Of a DNA stretch of 64,000 bases, positions 34,409-44,156 are shown in pieces. This DNA is from CAXBMB01 sp052078155. GTDB lineage: Bacteria > Pseudomonadota > Alphaproteobacteria > Kiloniellales > DSM-21159. The notes under the pieces are model-generated. The model was not told the DNA's origin and searched no databases. It was given only the letters and a program-made list of their open reading frames with translations. Numbering within the stretch: position 1 is the first letter of the stretch; each line of letters opens with the position of its first letter. A program made the translations under genes and the position numbers. Where the stretch lies: contig JBQJBP010000001.1 in assembly GCA_052078155.1 (NCBI GenBank), positions 1,488,001 to 1,552,000 on the forward strand, given 5' to 3'.

Positions 34409-35824
34409 TCAGTAGTAAAATCCGGCTGGCCCGATCAGCCGGGGCTTACTGGTGACGGTTTCATCAACATCCTGTCCCGGCGGAACGGTTTGGGCCGTCA
34501 AACGTCCTTCCAGAATCCTCTCCAGATCCGTTGCTGGTCTGAAGCCATCCAGAGGTGTGCCGTAGTCACTGGGATTGCCCGGCTCCACCACGTAAGCCGT
34601 GGCAATGATCACCAGTTCCGTTTCGTTGCGCTGAAAAGAAGTAGAGCGGAACAAAGGCCCTAAAACACTGAGATCCCCCAGACCCGGAAACTTCGAAATG
34701 GCGGAATTGCTCGTGTCCTGCAGCAGCCCGGCCAGCGCAAAGGACTGGCCACTGCCCAGCTCAATGGTAGTTTCCGCCCGCCGGACCTCCAGCCCAGGGA
34801 CGGCCACGCTTTCCAACACGACGCCGCTGGATTCCGACAGATTGGAAACTTCTGGGCGCACCTTCAGACTGATGCGGCCGGGTGACAGCACGGTGGGCAC
34901 CAGGTCCAGCAGCACGCCAAACTTTTTGAATTCAATGGTGATGCGGTCCTGCGTGGCCGCCACAGGAACAGGAAACTCCCCGCCGGCAAAGAACGACGCA
35001 TTTTCACCCGACACAGCCGTCAGGTTAGGTTCAGCCAGAACAGAAACCAGCCCCTCTTCCGCCAGGGCGTCGAGGATCGCGTTTACCGATGCACTGTTGC
35101 TTTCAAAGCCTGCCCCGATTGACCCGGTTGAAGAGGTGATACCGGACGCATTTGGCAAGGTGATCAGCCCCCCGCCGACATCTGTAATGGCTCGGCCGGA
35201 GGCCAGTCCCAGGGACCAGTTGCCAATGTTCAGGGCCGCATTCCAGTTGAAACCAAGTTGGCGCGACACAGCCCGGCTGATCTCTGCCACCCGAATGCGG
35301 ATGTTGACCTGGGTTGGCGCCGTGACCGCCAGCCTGTTGATCACCTTTTCCTCGGGGGCCAGAAAGCTGCTGGCCAGCGCCATCACCTGCTGCGCCTGGG
35401 TGCTGTTGCGCACCCCGCCGCTGGCCACCAGGCCTGAAGGGGTGGAAGAAAAGGCCACATTGCTGTTGGGCAGCTGCCGACGAACCATACGTGTCAGGCT
35501 CTCCGTGTCATGGCTGACCAGAACACGGCGGCGCAGGATCACCTTGTCTTCACTGTCCAGAGCATAGAGAGTCGTCACCCCGGGATGCTTGCCGATCACA
35601 AAAATGGAGCGGGAACTGGGGGCCTGAAAATCGGCCACATCGGGGTCAGCGACAAAAATGGAGGCTGCCGGGCGGGGCAGACTGATCAATTCACCTGCGC
35701 GCAGGAAAACCTGCACATAATCCTCTGCTTTCGTGGCGGCAACAGCGGAAAATGTACGGGCTTGAATAGCAAAGCACGCCAACAAAAGTACGACGGCCAA
35801 AGCTAATGATGAACTCAGTCGCAC
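34409..35824 (-). CDS. cpaC: Tad pilus secretin
   Basis: CpaC (RcpA) forms the outer-membrane pore for the Flp pilus. The 471-residue protein has an N-terminal signal (ALAVVLLLACFAIQA) and a pilus-formation N-domain (RAGELISLPRPAASIFVADPDVADFQ). A BON-like region is followed by the secretin core, with VNIRIRVAEISRAVSRQLGFNW, EPNLTAVSGENASFFAGGEFPVPV and LVDLVPTVLSPGRISLKVRPEVS-type strands. It starts at a GTG with GGTGGGG upstream. It follows cpaB by 68 nt. Confidence 0.94.
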   Translation of the reverse strand: MRLSSSLALAVVLLLACFAIQARTFSAVAATKAEDYVQVFLRAGELISLPRPAASIFVADPDVADFQAPSSRSIFVIGKHPGVTTLYALDSEDKVILRRRVLVSHDTESLTRMVRRQLPNSNVAFSSTPSGLVASGGVRNSTQAQQVMALASSFLAPEEKVINRLAVTAPTQVNIRIRVAEISRAVSRQLGFNWNAALNIGNWSLGLASGRAITDVGGGLITLPNASGITSSTGSIGAGFESNSASVNAILDALAEEGLVSVLAEPNLTAVSGENASFFAGGEFPVPVAATQDRITIEFKKFGVLLDLVPTVLSPGRISLKVRPEVSNLSESSGVVLESVAVPGLEVRRAETTIELGSGQSFALAGLLQDTSNSAISKFPGLGDLSVLGPLFRSTSFQRNETELVIIATAYVVEPGNPSDYGTPLDGFRPATDLERILEGRLTAQTVPPGQDVDETVTSKPRLIGPAGFYY

Positions 35825-35892
35825 GGGCCAAACCCCACCAAATATAGTAGGTGTTTACTGCCTTGTCGCAAGGAGTCGGCACAAGCTTTAAT

Positions 35893-36780
35893 TTACTGAG
35901 TGTTAACGATTTCACTGTTGCTGCCGCGCATCAGCAATAATCCGCGTGGTTTTGCTGCCAGCTGCAAGTCTAGCGGGGCAGTTTGCGCCTGCAGAGAACT
36001 GGCCACGTCTGCTGCCCAGGTCGGGCTGCTTTTGGCCGCCAGCTGCGTGCCCATGTGATTGTCAGACAGGCTGAGCAAGGCCAGGGACAGCCCCCCCATG
36101 CGGCTTGCGACCGTCACTTTCTCCGCATCACCGGCTGAGACTTCCAGCGTCGCGGTTCCTTCATTTGGAATATCGTCTGCAGAAGAGCCAATGCGCGACA
36201 GGCTTTCTACCTCCTGCCCCACGGCGATCACCCGCACGCCCTGAAGGATGGTTTCGCTGACCAGTCGCTGGCCAAGGCCCTCTTCACGTCCGCCCACTTC
36301 CATGGTCAGGATCAGATCCACAAAGTCCCCCGGCAGGATCAGACCAGAATGGCTGGTGACCTTGTCGATCGGGACTGAAACAGCCCGCATGTCGGGTCGC
36401 AGAACCGCTGCCAGAAAGCCCCGTTCGCCTGGGCGGACGATCCGTCCCCAGGATATGGCCTGACCTTCCGTGAAGGTTTCCCGCACCACGGATCCCACGA
36501 TGTCTGACTTGCTGCTGGCACCGCGGATCAGATGCTGAGACAGGATCACTTCGCCTTCCCAGGCCATCCAGCGCATGTCTTCCGGCGTCACGAAGGAGCC
36601 AACCGCCAGATCCCGGGAAGCCACCAGCACATGGGGCTTGTCATCACGGGCCGGTTCTACCGCTTCTGTCTTTGCTTCCTGGGCAACGGGAGCCGGCGTG
36701 GTCAGCGCCCGGGCCAGCAAACCGGCCAGCGCAGCAACCGCCACAGCTACAATTACCAAAGATACTCTGCGCTTTTTCAT
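35893..36780 (-). CDS. cpaB: Flp pilus assembly protein CpaB/RcpC
   Basis: The 295-residue protein has one N-terminal membrane anchor (SLVIVAVAVAALAGLLARAL), an SAF-like domain (VLVASRDLAVGSFVTPEDMRWMAW) and an RcpC domain (GFLAAVLRPDMRAVSVPIDKVTSHSGLILPGDFVDLIL). CpaB/RcpC is a periplasmic component supporting the secretin. It is the first gene of the main Tad operon and lies after a terminator that separates it from flp-cpaA. Confidence 0.93.
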   Translation of the reverse strand: MKKRRVSLVIVAVAVAALAGLLARALTTPAPVAQEAKTEAVEPARDDKPHVLVASRDLAVGSFVTPEDMRWMAWEGEVILSQHLIRGASSKSDIVGSVVRETFTEGQAISWGRIVRPGERGFLAAVLRPDMRAVSVPIDKVTSHSGLILPGDFVDLILTMEVGGREEGLGQRLVSETILQGVRVIAVGQEVESLSRIGSSADDIPNEGTATLEVSAGDAEKVTVASRMGGLSLALLSLSDNHMGTQLAAKSSPTWAADVASSLQAQTAPLDLQLAAKPRGLLLMRGSNSEIVNTQ

Positions 36781-36910
36781 GTCCGCTCTCTATCCCCCTG
36801 CCCGCTGCCTGCTACCAGCTTCCTGTTTTCTGGCTCTGATCTGAGCTGCGGCTGCTCTCTTTTCCAACCGCAGGAACCCGCGCCCTGATCACGCAATACC
36901 CCGAACACGC

Positions 36911-36946
36911 AATAAAAAGGCCGGGAGAAATCCCCCTCTCCCGGCC
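36911..36946 (-). terminator. Intrinsic terminator after flp-cpaA
   Basis: On the minus strand a 9-bp GC-rich stem (GGCCGGGAG with CTCCCGGCC, arms at 36938-36946 and 36919-36927) is followed directly by TTTTTATT. This is a canonical terminator about 60 nt after cpaA. It implies that flp-cpaA and the cpaB-tadG genes are separate transcripts or linked by read-through. Confidence 0.9.
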
Positions 36947-37002
36947 CGTCCTTCAAGCTCCCCCGCCTGAACGGACATTTTCACCAACTCAAGTTACTGA
37001 AT

Positions 37003-37491
37003 TCAAACCAGAAAACGCGTTGTCAGCACGTAAACACCGCCTGTGGCAATGGCCAGCCCGTAAGGCAGGCCCGTCGCAGTCAGCCCGCGGCTCATACTTT
37101 CAGGAAGAACCACACCGGCCAGATGTCCCAAAGACACCCGCAACGGCGTCATCAACGCGATCAGCGCCATCAGGCCGCCGGTCAGCCCGGTGACCAGCAA
37201 AAAATCCATGGCGTGACCGGTGCCCGCCCAGAGGGCGCAAACTGTCATCAACTTGGCATCTCCCGCCCCCAAAGACCCATGGGCGAAGGCTGCGAAGGTG
37301 ACGACCAAAACCGGAAGGGCAACCATCAGGCCGTCGACAAAGGAGACCTGAAGCGGAGAAAAGAGCGTCGCGACACCAAAGAGAACAGCTATGGCCAGGC
37401 AAAGCAGGTTCGGGATGCGGCGTGTCATCAGATCACACCAGGCCGCCAGGGCCATTCCCAGTATTGCCAGAACCACCAGTCCCGTCAGCAT
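37003..37491 (-). CDS. cpaA: Tad prepilin peptidase (type IV, CpaA/TadV)
   Basis: This polytopic membrane protein of 162 residues cleaves the leader of Flp and TadE-like prepilins. The two catalytic aspartates of the family are seen in AAWCDLMTRRIPN and GSLGAGDAKLM. The second is the GxGD motif characteristic of aspartic prepilin peptidases; there is no N-methylase domain, as usual for the short Tad type. The ATG at 37489-37491 was chosen because GGGGAG lies 7 nt upstream; the frame continues to 37533, into the end of flp. It follows flp by 22 nt. Confidence 0.92.
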   Translation of the reverse strand: MLTGLVVLAILGMALAAWCDLMTRRIPNLLCLAIAVLFGVATLFSPLQVSFVDGLMVALPVLVVTFAAFAHGSLGAGDAKLMTVCALWAGTGHAMDFLLVTGLTGGLMALIALMTPLRVSLGHLAGVVLPESMSRGLTATGLPYGLAIATGGVYVLTTRFLV

Positions 37492-37513
37492 CGCGACGCT
37501 CCCCATTCTCAGC

Positions 37514-37708
37514 TTAACCGCCGGTGCCGACACCGTCAGTGATTGCCTGGAAGCGCTCTTCGATAGCAGCCATCAGGCCCGTGCCGGATTCACCGGTGGA
37601 GCCCAGAACGACGGCCATGCCAGCCACAACGGCTGCGCCCAGCAGAGCATATTCGATGGCAGAAACGCCGCTTTCTTCGCGGATGAACTTCTGAATCAGA
37701 GATTTCAT
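37514..37708 (-). CDS. flp: Flp/Fap-type major pilin
   Basis: The 64-residue prepilin has a short basic leader ending EESG, then VSAIEYALLGAAVVAGMAVVLG. The Gly before Val is the cleavage site and the Glu-Tyr pair at +5/+6 is the Flp motif. After processing it forms the thin adhesive Tad pilus. A GGGGGA ribosome binding site lies upstream. It is the promoter-proximal gene of the Tad locus and is probably transcribed strongly with cpaA. Confidence 0.95.
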   Translation of the reverse strand: MKSLIQKFIREESGVSAIEYALLGAAVVAGMAVVLGSTGESGTGLMAAIEERFQAITDGVGTGG

Positions 37709-39324
37709 TTTACTATCCCCCAGATAAGGTTGTTCTCACGATTAGAACCACTGAAACCCGGTCTTCTTCTTCCCGGTTGAACGATGTTTCCCAGGACGTA
37801 GTCCACCAAGTTCTTGCTTGCTGAAGAACCTCAGGCCAGCGGACCGGTCCGGGGCTTCAGTTGCCATGATGAAAAACCAACTTATTAAAGGAGTTCAATA
37901 GAAAAACGCGCTATCTCATTGGAATCGCTAAAAATACATTTCGCTGTGATTTTCTATATCTTGGGGTTTGTCATTATGAACAATAGGCAAGTCTTGCGGA
38001 ATCAAGACTCGCTCAACGCGAGTCCAATATTTAGCTAAAATTTTATGCAAGTTTGACCCAATTTAGATTTGCTTTTGTTTGATTCAATTGATTCCTATCT
38101 TGTAGCCAACCCAAATCATCCCACTAGATATTGTAGCATCAGCCGCCTCCTTTCATAGGTGTTCGAAGACACCGGCATCATGGTTAATGCTTCCTTAGCG
38201 ACCACGAAATGCCAGACCAGAGAGTCCAAATAGCCAATCAAATTCCCCAATAAGTAGTATCTGTTTTGTTAACGAGCGCACACTAAGTCTAGTGCCTGGG
38301 CGTGCGCTTGAGAGAAACAACAAAGGCACAGGTTTCGAATTTTTGTGCCAAAAATGTCACAGTTTATGACACTCAAAAGGCCGATTCCGGCGTCAAAAAC
38401 CGTCTGAAATTCCTCTTCTCAGGCCTTTAACCCGAAAGAATCACAGCAAAGTTCAAGTGCCCGGCGACAGAAGACAGGTCGCTGAAAAGGAAACAAAACT
38501 GTTATTAATCAATATTTTAAAAGGAAATCCAGAAACCTGAAGCTGAGCAAACAGCGAAAGATCCTTTGAAATTGGCGGCAGATTAGAGTCGTGCGCCCCT
38601 TACAGAGTTGCCCGATTGCCGCTGAAAAGCTCAGAAGCCCAGCATCTGGCCCCAGCTGGTATTCATGAGTCCTTTCATGGACTTGCCACCTAACCTTGGA
38701 GTCAACACCGACTCAAAATTGAATCCCTACAAACAAGAGCAAGCGGACTCAACCTCCCGTGCCAGGTCCGTACCAGACCTCTCCCAATCCCTCTGCTGCG
38801 AGAGCCCCCTGCACCCCCAGTCCTTTTAAGCCTCCTTACTCCAAAACATCGCCAAAAGCCTGCCGCCCCTATTCGGGCGCCAGCAAAGGCATTGCGGTTG
38901 GCTTCTGAAGGGACCGCTTTTCCCTTAAACCCAGTCCTGTTCTTGCTGTGCCGCTCAGGCTCCAAAAGACCAAGCGTCCATGAGGGGCGAACCAGGGCTT
39001 GCGACCAGCCCCACCCCCCTGATCATACTAGCTCTCGCTCCAGGCATTGACCTGCAACAACGTTGCCAGAGGTCAATCAACCTCATGCCCCTGGATAGGC
39101 AGTGTTGGCCCGGCTACGGGCTTGGCAAAATCAGAAAAGCCCTGCATTATTCATTTTTGGATAAACTCCTTCAGCGGACTCATTACAAAGAACTGTGGTG
39201 AGTTCCTTCCGTCTTTTCTGCGCCCTGCTCTATTCATCAAACCGCCCCCTTTGGTTCCCAGTCACCTGCCTTTTGAGGGCAAAAGAGAGGAGCCAAGCGG
39301 CAGCAAGAACTAATGCCAAGGTAA
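37709..39324. other. Long AT-richer non-coding region
   Basis: About 1.6 kb has no convincing gene. Base composition is clearly more AT-rich than the genes, especially 37870-38110 and 38490-38580. A perfect GACTCGC-TCAAC-GCGAGTC hairpin lies at 38006-38024 and a GGTGT/ACACC hairpin near 38158-38173. The small open frames present (for example 38702-38965 on the minus strand) have odd composition and no ribosome binding site. The region must include the flp promoter and upstream control sites of the Tad locus. Confidence 0.5.
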
Positions 39325-39445
39325 AGATCCACTCCATCTTGGGATCTGAAGCGACGACAGAGACCCACGTAGGAACATAGAAACACGCCAAAAACACAGA
39401 TCCACGTCGACAACACAGACCCACGTCAAAACAAAGACCAGGCCC
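39325..39445 (+). repeat. Degenerate ~18-19-bp tandem array before the sigma-54 activator gene
   Basis: The motif AGAYCCACGT recurs at 39361, 39398 and 39417. Weaker units occur at 39325 (AGATCCACTC), 39379 (AGAAACACGC) and 39435 (AGACCAGGCC). Spacings are 36, 18, 19, 19 and 18 bp. The array runs up to the start codon at 39446. The unit is not a multiple of three and lies outside the coding region. It may be a set of protein- or RNA-binding sites controlling the regulator. Confidence 0.6.
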
Positions 39446-40981
39446 ATGACTACAGACGCCCCACAGTCACCAGACCAGCCCCCTTCGGAGTCAGCGGTTC
39501 CCTTGCCAGAACAACCGGATGCTCTGCTATTGCGGTCTTTGGGGCTGTCGCAGGAAGCCGGCACACCAGATGGCGAGGCCCTGCCGTTTGGCGCCGACCT
39601 TGCCCGGCAGCTGCTGGCCATCTTTGACGCCACGTCCGACGGTGTTTGGGTCTGTAATGCAGAACCCCGTCTGCTCTACATCAATCGGGCCTGCGAGCAA
39701 CTGAATGACATCCGGCGGGAGGAAGTCTGCGGCAAAACCGTCGCCAGCCTCTTGGGGCAAGGCAACTTTGACAGCGACGTCACCACAAAGGTCCTGCGCA
39801 ACCGCAAGGCCATGGTCATCAACCAACAGGTCAAAACCGGCCGCGCTCTGCTGGTCCAGGGGGTCCCGGTTTTCGATGAAGACGGCAAAATCATCTACGT
39901 GGTGGGGACAGAACGGGACCTCACAGAGCTCAACCTGCTGCGGGGACAGGTCGAGGAATCTCATGCCACCATCGAAAAAATGCGGTCTGAACTGCTGGCT
40001 TTGAAGCTGGCGGAACTGGATCTTGAAGATGTGGTGGCGGAAAGTGAGGAAATGGCCCGGGTTCTGGAAGTGACCCTGCGGGCCGCGGCCTTCGATACAA
40101 CAGTTCTGCTGAATGGCCCGACCGGCACAGGCAAATCCATGCTGGCCCGGCTGATCCACCAGGCCTCCCCCCGAAAGGATCAACCCTTCCTGTCGCTAAA
40201 CTGCGGGGCGCTGCCGTTCAACCTGATCGAAGCCGAGCTTTTCGGATATGAGCCCGGCGCCTTTACCGGGGCAGATCCCAAGGGCAAACCGGGTCTGATT
40301 GAAGCTGCTGACGGCGGAACGCTCTTTCTGGATGAAATCAACTCCTTCCCTCTCGAACTGCAGGTGAAGCTGCTGACCTTCCTGGATACCCAGTCCTTCA
40401 TTCGCGTCGGGGGACGCAGGCCCAGATCCGTCGATGTGCGCCTGATCACTGCTACCAACGCAGACCTGGAAGATAAGGTGACTGCTGGCGAATTCCGGGA
40501 AGACCTGCATTACCGGCTGGCCGTGCTTCCCATCTCCCTGCCGCCGCTGCACCAGCGTCCCAGTGACATCCCGCCTCTGGTACGGGCCAGCCTGAAGCGC
40601 ATGAACCAGCGCCATGGCCGGGACATCCGCATCAGCGGAGAGGCACTGGATCTGCTGTGCGACTACGCCTTTCCCGGAAACGTGCGGGAACTGCAGAACA
40701 TTCTTGAAAGGGCCATGGTGCTGAGTAATGACAAAGCCATCGCCCCACAGGACCTGCCGCCGGAGGTCCGCGGGCACGGCAGCCTGCCACTGCTGCCCAG
40801 TTCTTTCGAGCAGATGGGGCTGAAAGAAGCCATGGATGAGGTGGAACGCCGCCTGCTGAGCCAAAGCCAATCCAGGTGTGACCGTCAGGTCGATATCGCC
40901 GATGATCTGAAAATCTCTCAGGCGTCGGTCGCCAGATTGCTCAAGAAACACGGGCTGATTACGGCGCGGTCTGCGAGCTGA
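39446..40981 (+). CDS. Sigma-54-dependent transcriptional activator with PAS sensor
   Basis: The 511-residue protein has a PAS domain at about residues 54-160 (FDATSDGVWVCNAEPRLLYINRA), a short coiled linker, an AAA+ domain with Walker A GPTGTGKS (224-231) and GAFTGA (271-276), and a C-terminal HTH (KISQASVARLLKKHG). GAFTGA is the loop that contacts sigma-54, so it should activate -24/-12 promoters. There is no receiver domain, so control is probably by ligand binding to the PAS domain. It lies 286 bp upstream of a peptide-type ABC transporter operon that has a perfect sigma-54 promoter, its likely target. Confidence 0.93.
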   Translation: MTTDAPQSPDQPPSESAVPLPEQPDALLLRSLGLSQEAGTPDGEALPFGADLARQLLAIFDATSDGVWVCNAEPRLLYINRACEQLNDIRREEVCGKTVASLLGQGNFDSDVTTKVLRNRKAMVINQQVKTGRALLVQGVPVFDEDGKIIYVVGTERDLTELNLLRGQVEESHATIEKMRSELLALKLAELDLEDVVAESEEMARVLEVTLRAAAFDTTVLLNGPTGTGKSMLARLIHQASPRKDQPFLSLNCGALPFNLIEAELFGYEPGAFTGADPKGKPGLIEAADGGTLFLDEINSFPLELQVKLLTFLDTQSFIRVGGRRPRSVDVRLITATNADLEDKVTAGEFREDLHYRLAVLPISLPPLHQRPSDIPPLVRASLKRMNQRHGRDIRISGEALDLLCDYAFPGNVRELQNILERAMVLSNDKAIAPQDLPPEVRGHGSLPLLPSSFEQMGLKEAMDEVERRLLSQSQSRCDRQVDIADDLKISQASVARLLKKHGLITARSAS

Positions 40982-41021
40982 TTCAGCCCACCCTTCGATC
41001 GATCCGGCAAAGTAGCCTGAA

Positions 41022-41037
41022 TATTCAATATTGAATA
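41022..41037. promoter_or_regulatory. 16-bp palindrome, putative activator binding site
   Basis: TATTCAATATTGAATA is a perfect palindrome about 110 bp upstream of the -24/-12 promoter and 41 bp after the activator gene. This is the normal distance for an upstream activating sequence of a sigma-54 activator. Binding is inferred from position and symmetry only. Confidence 0.6.
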
Positions 41038-41141
41038 AAAATCACTCTCAAATATCTGTTTGTGGATATATCGTCCCAACACACCCTTTTCAAAATTCAC
41101 TTAATCATCTGAAAACAAACAGAAAAACAATTTTATCAAAC

Positions 41142-41159
41142 TTGGCATCCCCCTTGCTA
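41142..41159 (+). promoter_or_regulatory. Sigma-54 (-24/-12) promoter of the ABC transporter operon
   Basis: TTGGCATCCCCCTTGCTA matches the sigma-54 consensus TGGCAC-N5-TTGCA. The invariant GG (41144-41145) and GC (41156-41157) are separated by exactly 12 positions. Transcription would begin near 41169, about 100 nt before the substrate-binding protein gene. Confidence 0.88.
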
Positions 41160-41267
41160 AGCCTAAGGCACCGCGACCTGATCTGCCCCGCCATCCTGTT
41201 TTCAAGGATCCACAATAAGGGGCCAGCCAAGACGACAGGTCCCTATTGAACAAGGGAGGCAGACAAG

Positions 41268-42824
41268 ATGCACCTGCTAAAGAAATTCTCCACCGCTACG
41301 GCGCTGGCCCTCTGTCTGGGCCTGGGTCTGGGTACCGCCGCTGACCAGGCCAAAGCCGCTGACGAGACCCTGGTCTATGCCATGTATGATGATGTGAAGG
41401 ACTGGGATCCGGCCGTTGCCGCTTCTCTGGAAATCGTCATGCTGGCCAACGTTTACGAACCCCTGGTCTGGTACAACCCGCCAGGCAGCGATGAGATCCT
41501 GTCCCCGGCTCTGGCCACCGAGTGGTCCAGCAACGACGACGGCACGGTCTGGACCTTCAAGCTGCGCGAAGGCGTGACCTTCCATGACGGGGAAAAACTC
41601 ACAGCCGCCGCCGCAAAGGCTGCACTGGACCGCACCATCGAAATGGGCAAAGGCGCCTCCTACATCTGGGGTCAGATTGCCTCAATCGAAGCGCCCGATG
41701 AGTTGACTTTGGTGATCACAGCCAAATCTCCGGCACCCATCGATATCATCGCATCCTCTCAGTACGCCGCCTACATCTACTCCCCCAAAGCTGCAGAAAA
41801 AGGGACCGAGTGGTTCAACCAGGGCAACGCCGCCGGCACCGGGCCCTACAAAGTCCGCCAGTGGGACAAAAGCCAGCAACTGGTTCTGGAAGCCAATCCT
41901 GACTACTGGGGTGGCTGGAAAGACGACCAGTTTGATCGCGTGATTGTCAAAGTGGTTGGCGAGAGCGCAACCCAGGTCCAGATGATCAAATCCGGTGAAG
42001 CTGATTTTGTCACCCAGGTGCCGCCTGAAGTGGTCGCCGGTCTGCGCGATGACGCCAACGTTACCGTGGACTTCAGCCCGTCCTGGACCAACTATCAGTT
42101 CCTGCTGAACACCTCCAAGTACCCCACCGACAATCTGAAGTTCCGCCAGGCTCTGGCCATGGCATTTGACTACCAGTCGGTGGCAGACAATGTGATGCTG
42201 GGAGGCGGTCAGGTGGCCAAAGGCCCGATCCCTGCCTCTATGTGGGGACACAACGACGACATCGAAACGCCCGGCTTTGACCTGGAAGCTGCCAAGGCTC
42301 TGCTCGAAGAATCAGGTGTGCCTGCGGCAGATCGCAAGATCACCATGGCCTATGTCGCCACCTCCAACATCTACGAAAACTCCGCCCTGCTGTGGCAAGC
42401 CAATCTGGCAAAAATCGGTGTGGAACTGGAATTGCGTCCCGGCCCCTGGGCCAAGATCTGGGATGAAGCCAAAAACCTGGAAACAGCTCCCAACGTTCAA
42501 TCCATGGCCTGGTGGCCCACCTACCCCACCCCGTCTGACTGGCTGATCGGCCTGTTCCGGACAGAAGAACCGGCTCTGTTCAACCTGTCGCACTACTCCA
42601 ACAGCAAGTTTGACGACCTTGTCACCGACGCTGTGTCCCTGGAAGTGACAGACCGGGAGCAGGCCATTGCCAAATACAAAGAAGCTCAGAAAATCGTGGT
42701 GGATGACGCCGCCGCTGTTTTCTATGCCGATCTGGCAGGTCGTCTGATCCACCGCAGCGACATCAAGGGGGTCACACCCAATCCGGCTTACGCCACGACC
42801 TTCTTCTACAAGCTGTCCCGATAA
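41268..42824 (+). CDS. Peptide-type ABC transporter substrate-binding protein
   Basis: This 518-residue SBP_bac_5 (DppA/OppA/NikA class) protein has a signal peptide (TALALCLGLGLG, cleavage after AKA near residue 30). WDPAVAASLEIVMLANVYEPLV and WTFKLREGVTFHDGEKLTAAAAKAALDRT are class hallmarks. The protein binds the substrate in the periplasm. It is the first gene of the sigma-54-controlled operon and is separated from the permease genes by a stem-loop. The nitrilase-family enzyme at the end of the operon suggests an amide- or nitrile-containing substrate rather than ordinary peptides. Confidence 0.92.
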   Translation: MHLLKKFSTATALALCLGLGLGTAADQAKAADETLVYAMYDDVKDWDPAVAASLEIVMLANVYEPLVWYNPPGSDEILSPALATEWSSNDDGTVWTFKLREGVTFHDGEKLTAAAAKAALDRTIEMGKGASYIWGQIASIEAPDELTLVITAKSPAPIDIIASSQYAAYIYSPKAAEKGTEWFNQGNAAGTGPYKVRQWDKSQQLVLEANPDYWGGWKDDQFDRVIVKVVGESATQVQMIKSGEADFVTQVPPEVVAGLRDDANVTVDFSPSWTNYQFLLNTSKYPTDNLKFRQALAMAFDYQSVADNVMLGGGQVAKGPIPASMWGHNDDIETPGFDLEAAKALLEESGVPAADRKITMAYVATSNIYENSALLWQANLAKIGVELELRPGPWAKIWDEAKNLETAPNVQSMAWWPTYPTPSDWLIGLFRTEEPALFNLSHYSNSKFDDLVTDAVSLEVTDREQAIAKYKEAQKIVVDDAAAVFYADLAGRLIHRSDIKGVTPNPAYATTFFYKLSR

Positions 42825-42844
42825 CCGGCTCCTGAGCCAGGCAA

Positions 42845-42887
42845 CAGCTCCCTGCCCGCCGCCGTCACTGGCAAAGGCGGGGAGCTG
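42845..42887 (+). promoter_or_regulatory. Stable stem-loop between binding protein and permease genes
   Basis: CAGCTCC(CTG)CCCGCC pairs with GGCGGGGAGCTG around a 15-nt loop, 20 nt after the substrate-binding protein gene. There is no U-run, so it is more likely an mRNA processing or stabilising hairpin that keeps binding-protein mRNA in excess. The rest of the 315-bp gap up to 43139 shows no gene. Confidence 0.6.
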
Positions 42888-43139
42888 AGGCCCTCCCCGG
42901 TGATCGGATCCCAACAGATCGTCGAACAGATCCTTCCAACGAGGACCAGAAGATCTCCGAGATCTCTTAACCTTGGTTGGCACACCCAGGAACGGGGCCA
43001 GATCCGGCCAGTTTCCCTGTCTCAGCGCCCCTTATGCTGCGCCCCCTCCTGGGTTCCTTTTCAAAACAATCCGGTAGTTTCTGGGAAAAGCCCCCGTTAA
43101 TCAGGGAGCAGCCTTTCCCGACAAGAGGCCCTTTGCGTC

Positions 43140-44156
43140 ATGAAACGCTATTTCCTGCAACGTGTCCTGCTGCTGCTCGCCATTCTGATCGGCGTGCTGA
43201 CGGTGACCTTCGTTGTCTCGCGTGTTCTGCCCGGCTCTCCCCTAACCGCCATGCTGGGTCCCAAACCCACAGCGGAGCAGGTGGCTGCCGCTGAATCGGC
43301 TCTGGGCCTCAATCAACCCATCTGGGAGCAGTTTGCCCGCTACATCTGGCAGGTGGTGCAGGGCGATTTTGGCCAGTCACTGAAAACCGGCCAGCCGGTC
43401 ATAGAAGATCTGGCTCTGCGCTTCACCGCCACCCTGGAACTGGTGACCCTGTCCATCCTCTTGGCCGTTCTGATCGGCCTGCCCATCGGGATCACCTCCG
43501 CCGTGCGCCGAAACCAGCCGGTGGATCACCTGTCCCGTGGCTTGTCCCTGACCGGGGTCGCCGCCCCGGTGTTCTTCCTGGCCATCCTGCTGCAACTGTT
43601 CTTCCACGGCTGGCTCAATCTTCTGCCTCTTCAGGGACGCATCGATTCCCTGGTCCTGCTGGATCATGCCTTTCCCAGAGTGACCGGGTTTTACCTGATC
43701 GACAGCCTGCTGGCCGGGCAGTTCCAGGCCTTCGGTTCGGCTCTGGCCCATCTGGCCCTGCCCGTTCTAACCCTGACCCTGGCCACCCTGGCCATCGTCG
43801 TCAGGGTCTCCCGCAACACCATGGTGGAGGTGCTGGCCAGCGACCACATCCGCACCGCCAGGGCCTATGGCCTGCCCGCCGCCCTGATTCACTACCGCTA
43901 TGCCTTCAAGGCCACCTTGATTCCCTTCCTGACAATTGTCGGCCTGACATACGGCTACATGCTGGGGGGCTCAGTCATCGTTGAGTACGTGTTCGACTGG
44001 CCGGGATTGGGCGGGTACATCGTCGGCGCGCTCTTTACCAACGATTTCCCGGCGGTGATGGGCGCGACCGTGGTCCTGTCCGCCTCCTACCTTTTCGTCA
44101 ATCTTCTGGTGGATCTGCTCTACTTCTGGGTCGATCCGAGGCTGTCCGTGGCATGA
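43140..44156 (+). CDS. Peptide-type ABC transporter permease (DppB-like)
   Basis: The 338-residue protein has an N-terminal membrane helix (RYFLQRVLLLLAILIGVLTVTFVVSRVLPG) and about five further helices, as in DppB/OppB. The EAA-type loop is near residues 225-250 (VRVSRNTMVEVLASDHIRTARAYG). It ends with YEYVFDWPG-like VEYVFDWPGLG and a last helix. It overlaps the next permease gene by 4 nt. Confidence 0.93.
   Translation: MKRYFLQRVLLLLAILIGVLTVTFVVSRVLPGSPLTAMLGPKPTAEQVAAAESALGLNQPIWEQFARYIWQVVQGDFGQSLKTGQPVIEDLALRFTATLELVTLSILLAVLIGLPIGITSAVRRNQPVDHLSRGLSLTGVAAPVFFLAILLQLFFHGWLNLLPLQGRIDSLVLLDHAFPRVTGFYLIDSLLAGQFQAFGSALAHLALPVLTLTLATLAIVVRVSRNTMVEVLASDHIRTARAYGLPAALIHYRYAFKATLIPFLTIVGLTYGYMLGGSVIVEYVFDWPGLGGYIVGALFTNDFPAVMGATVVLSASYLFVNLLVDLLYFWVDPRLSVA

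Noticed and set aside
38702..38965. Possible 87-residue gene in the non-coding stretch after flp
   Set aside because: The translation is low in hydrophobic content and Arg/Gly-rich, has no ribosome binding site and no recognisable motif.
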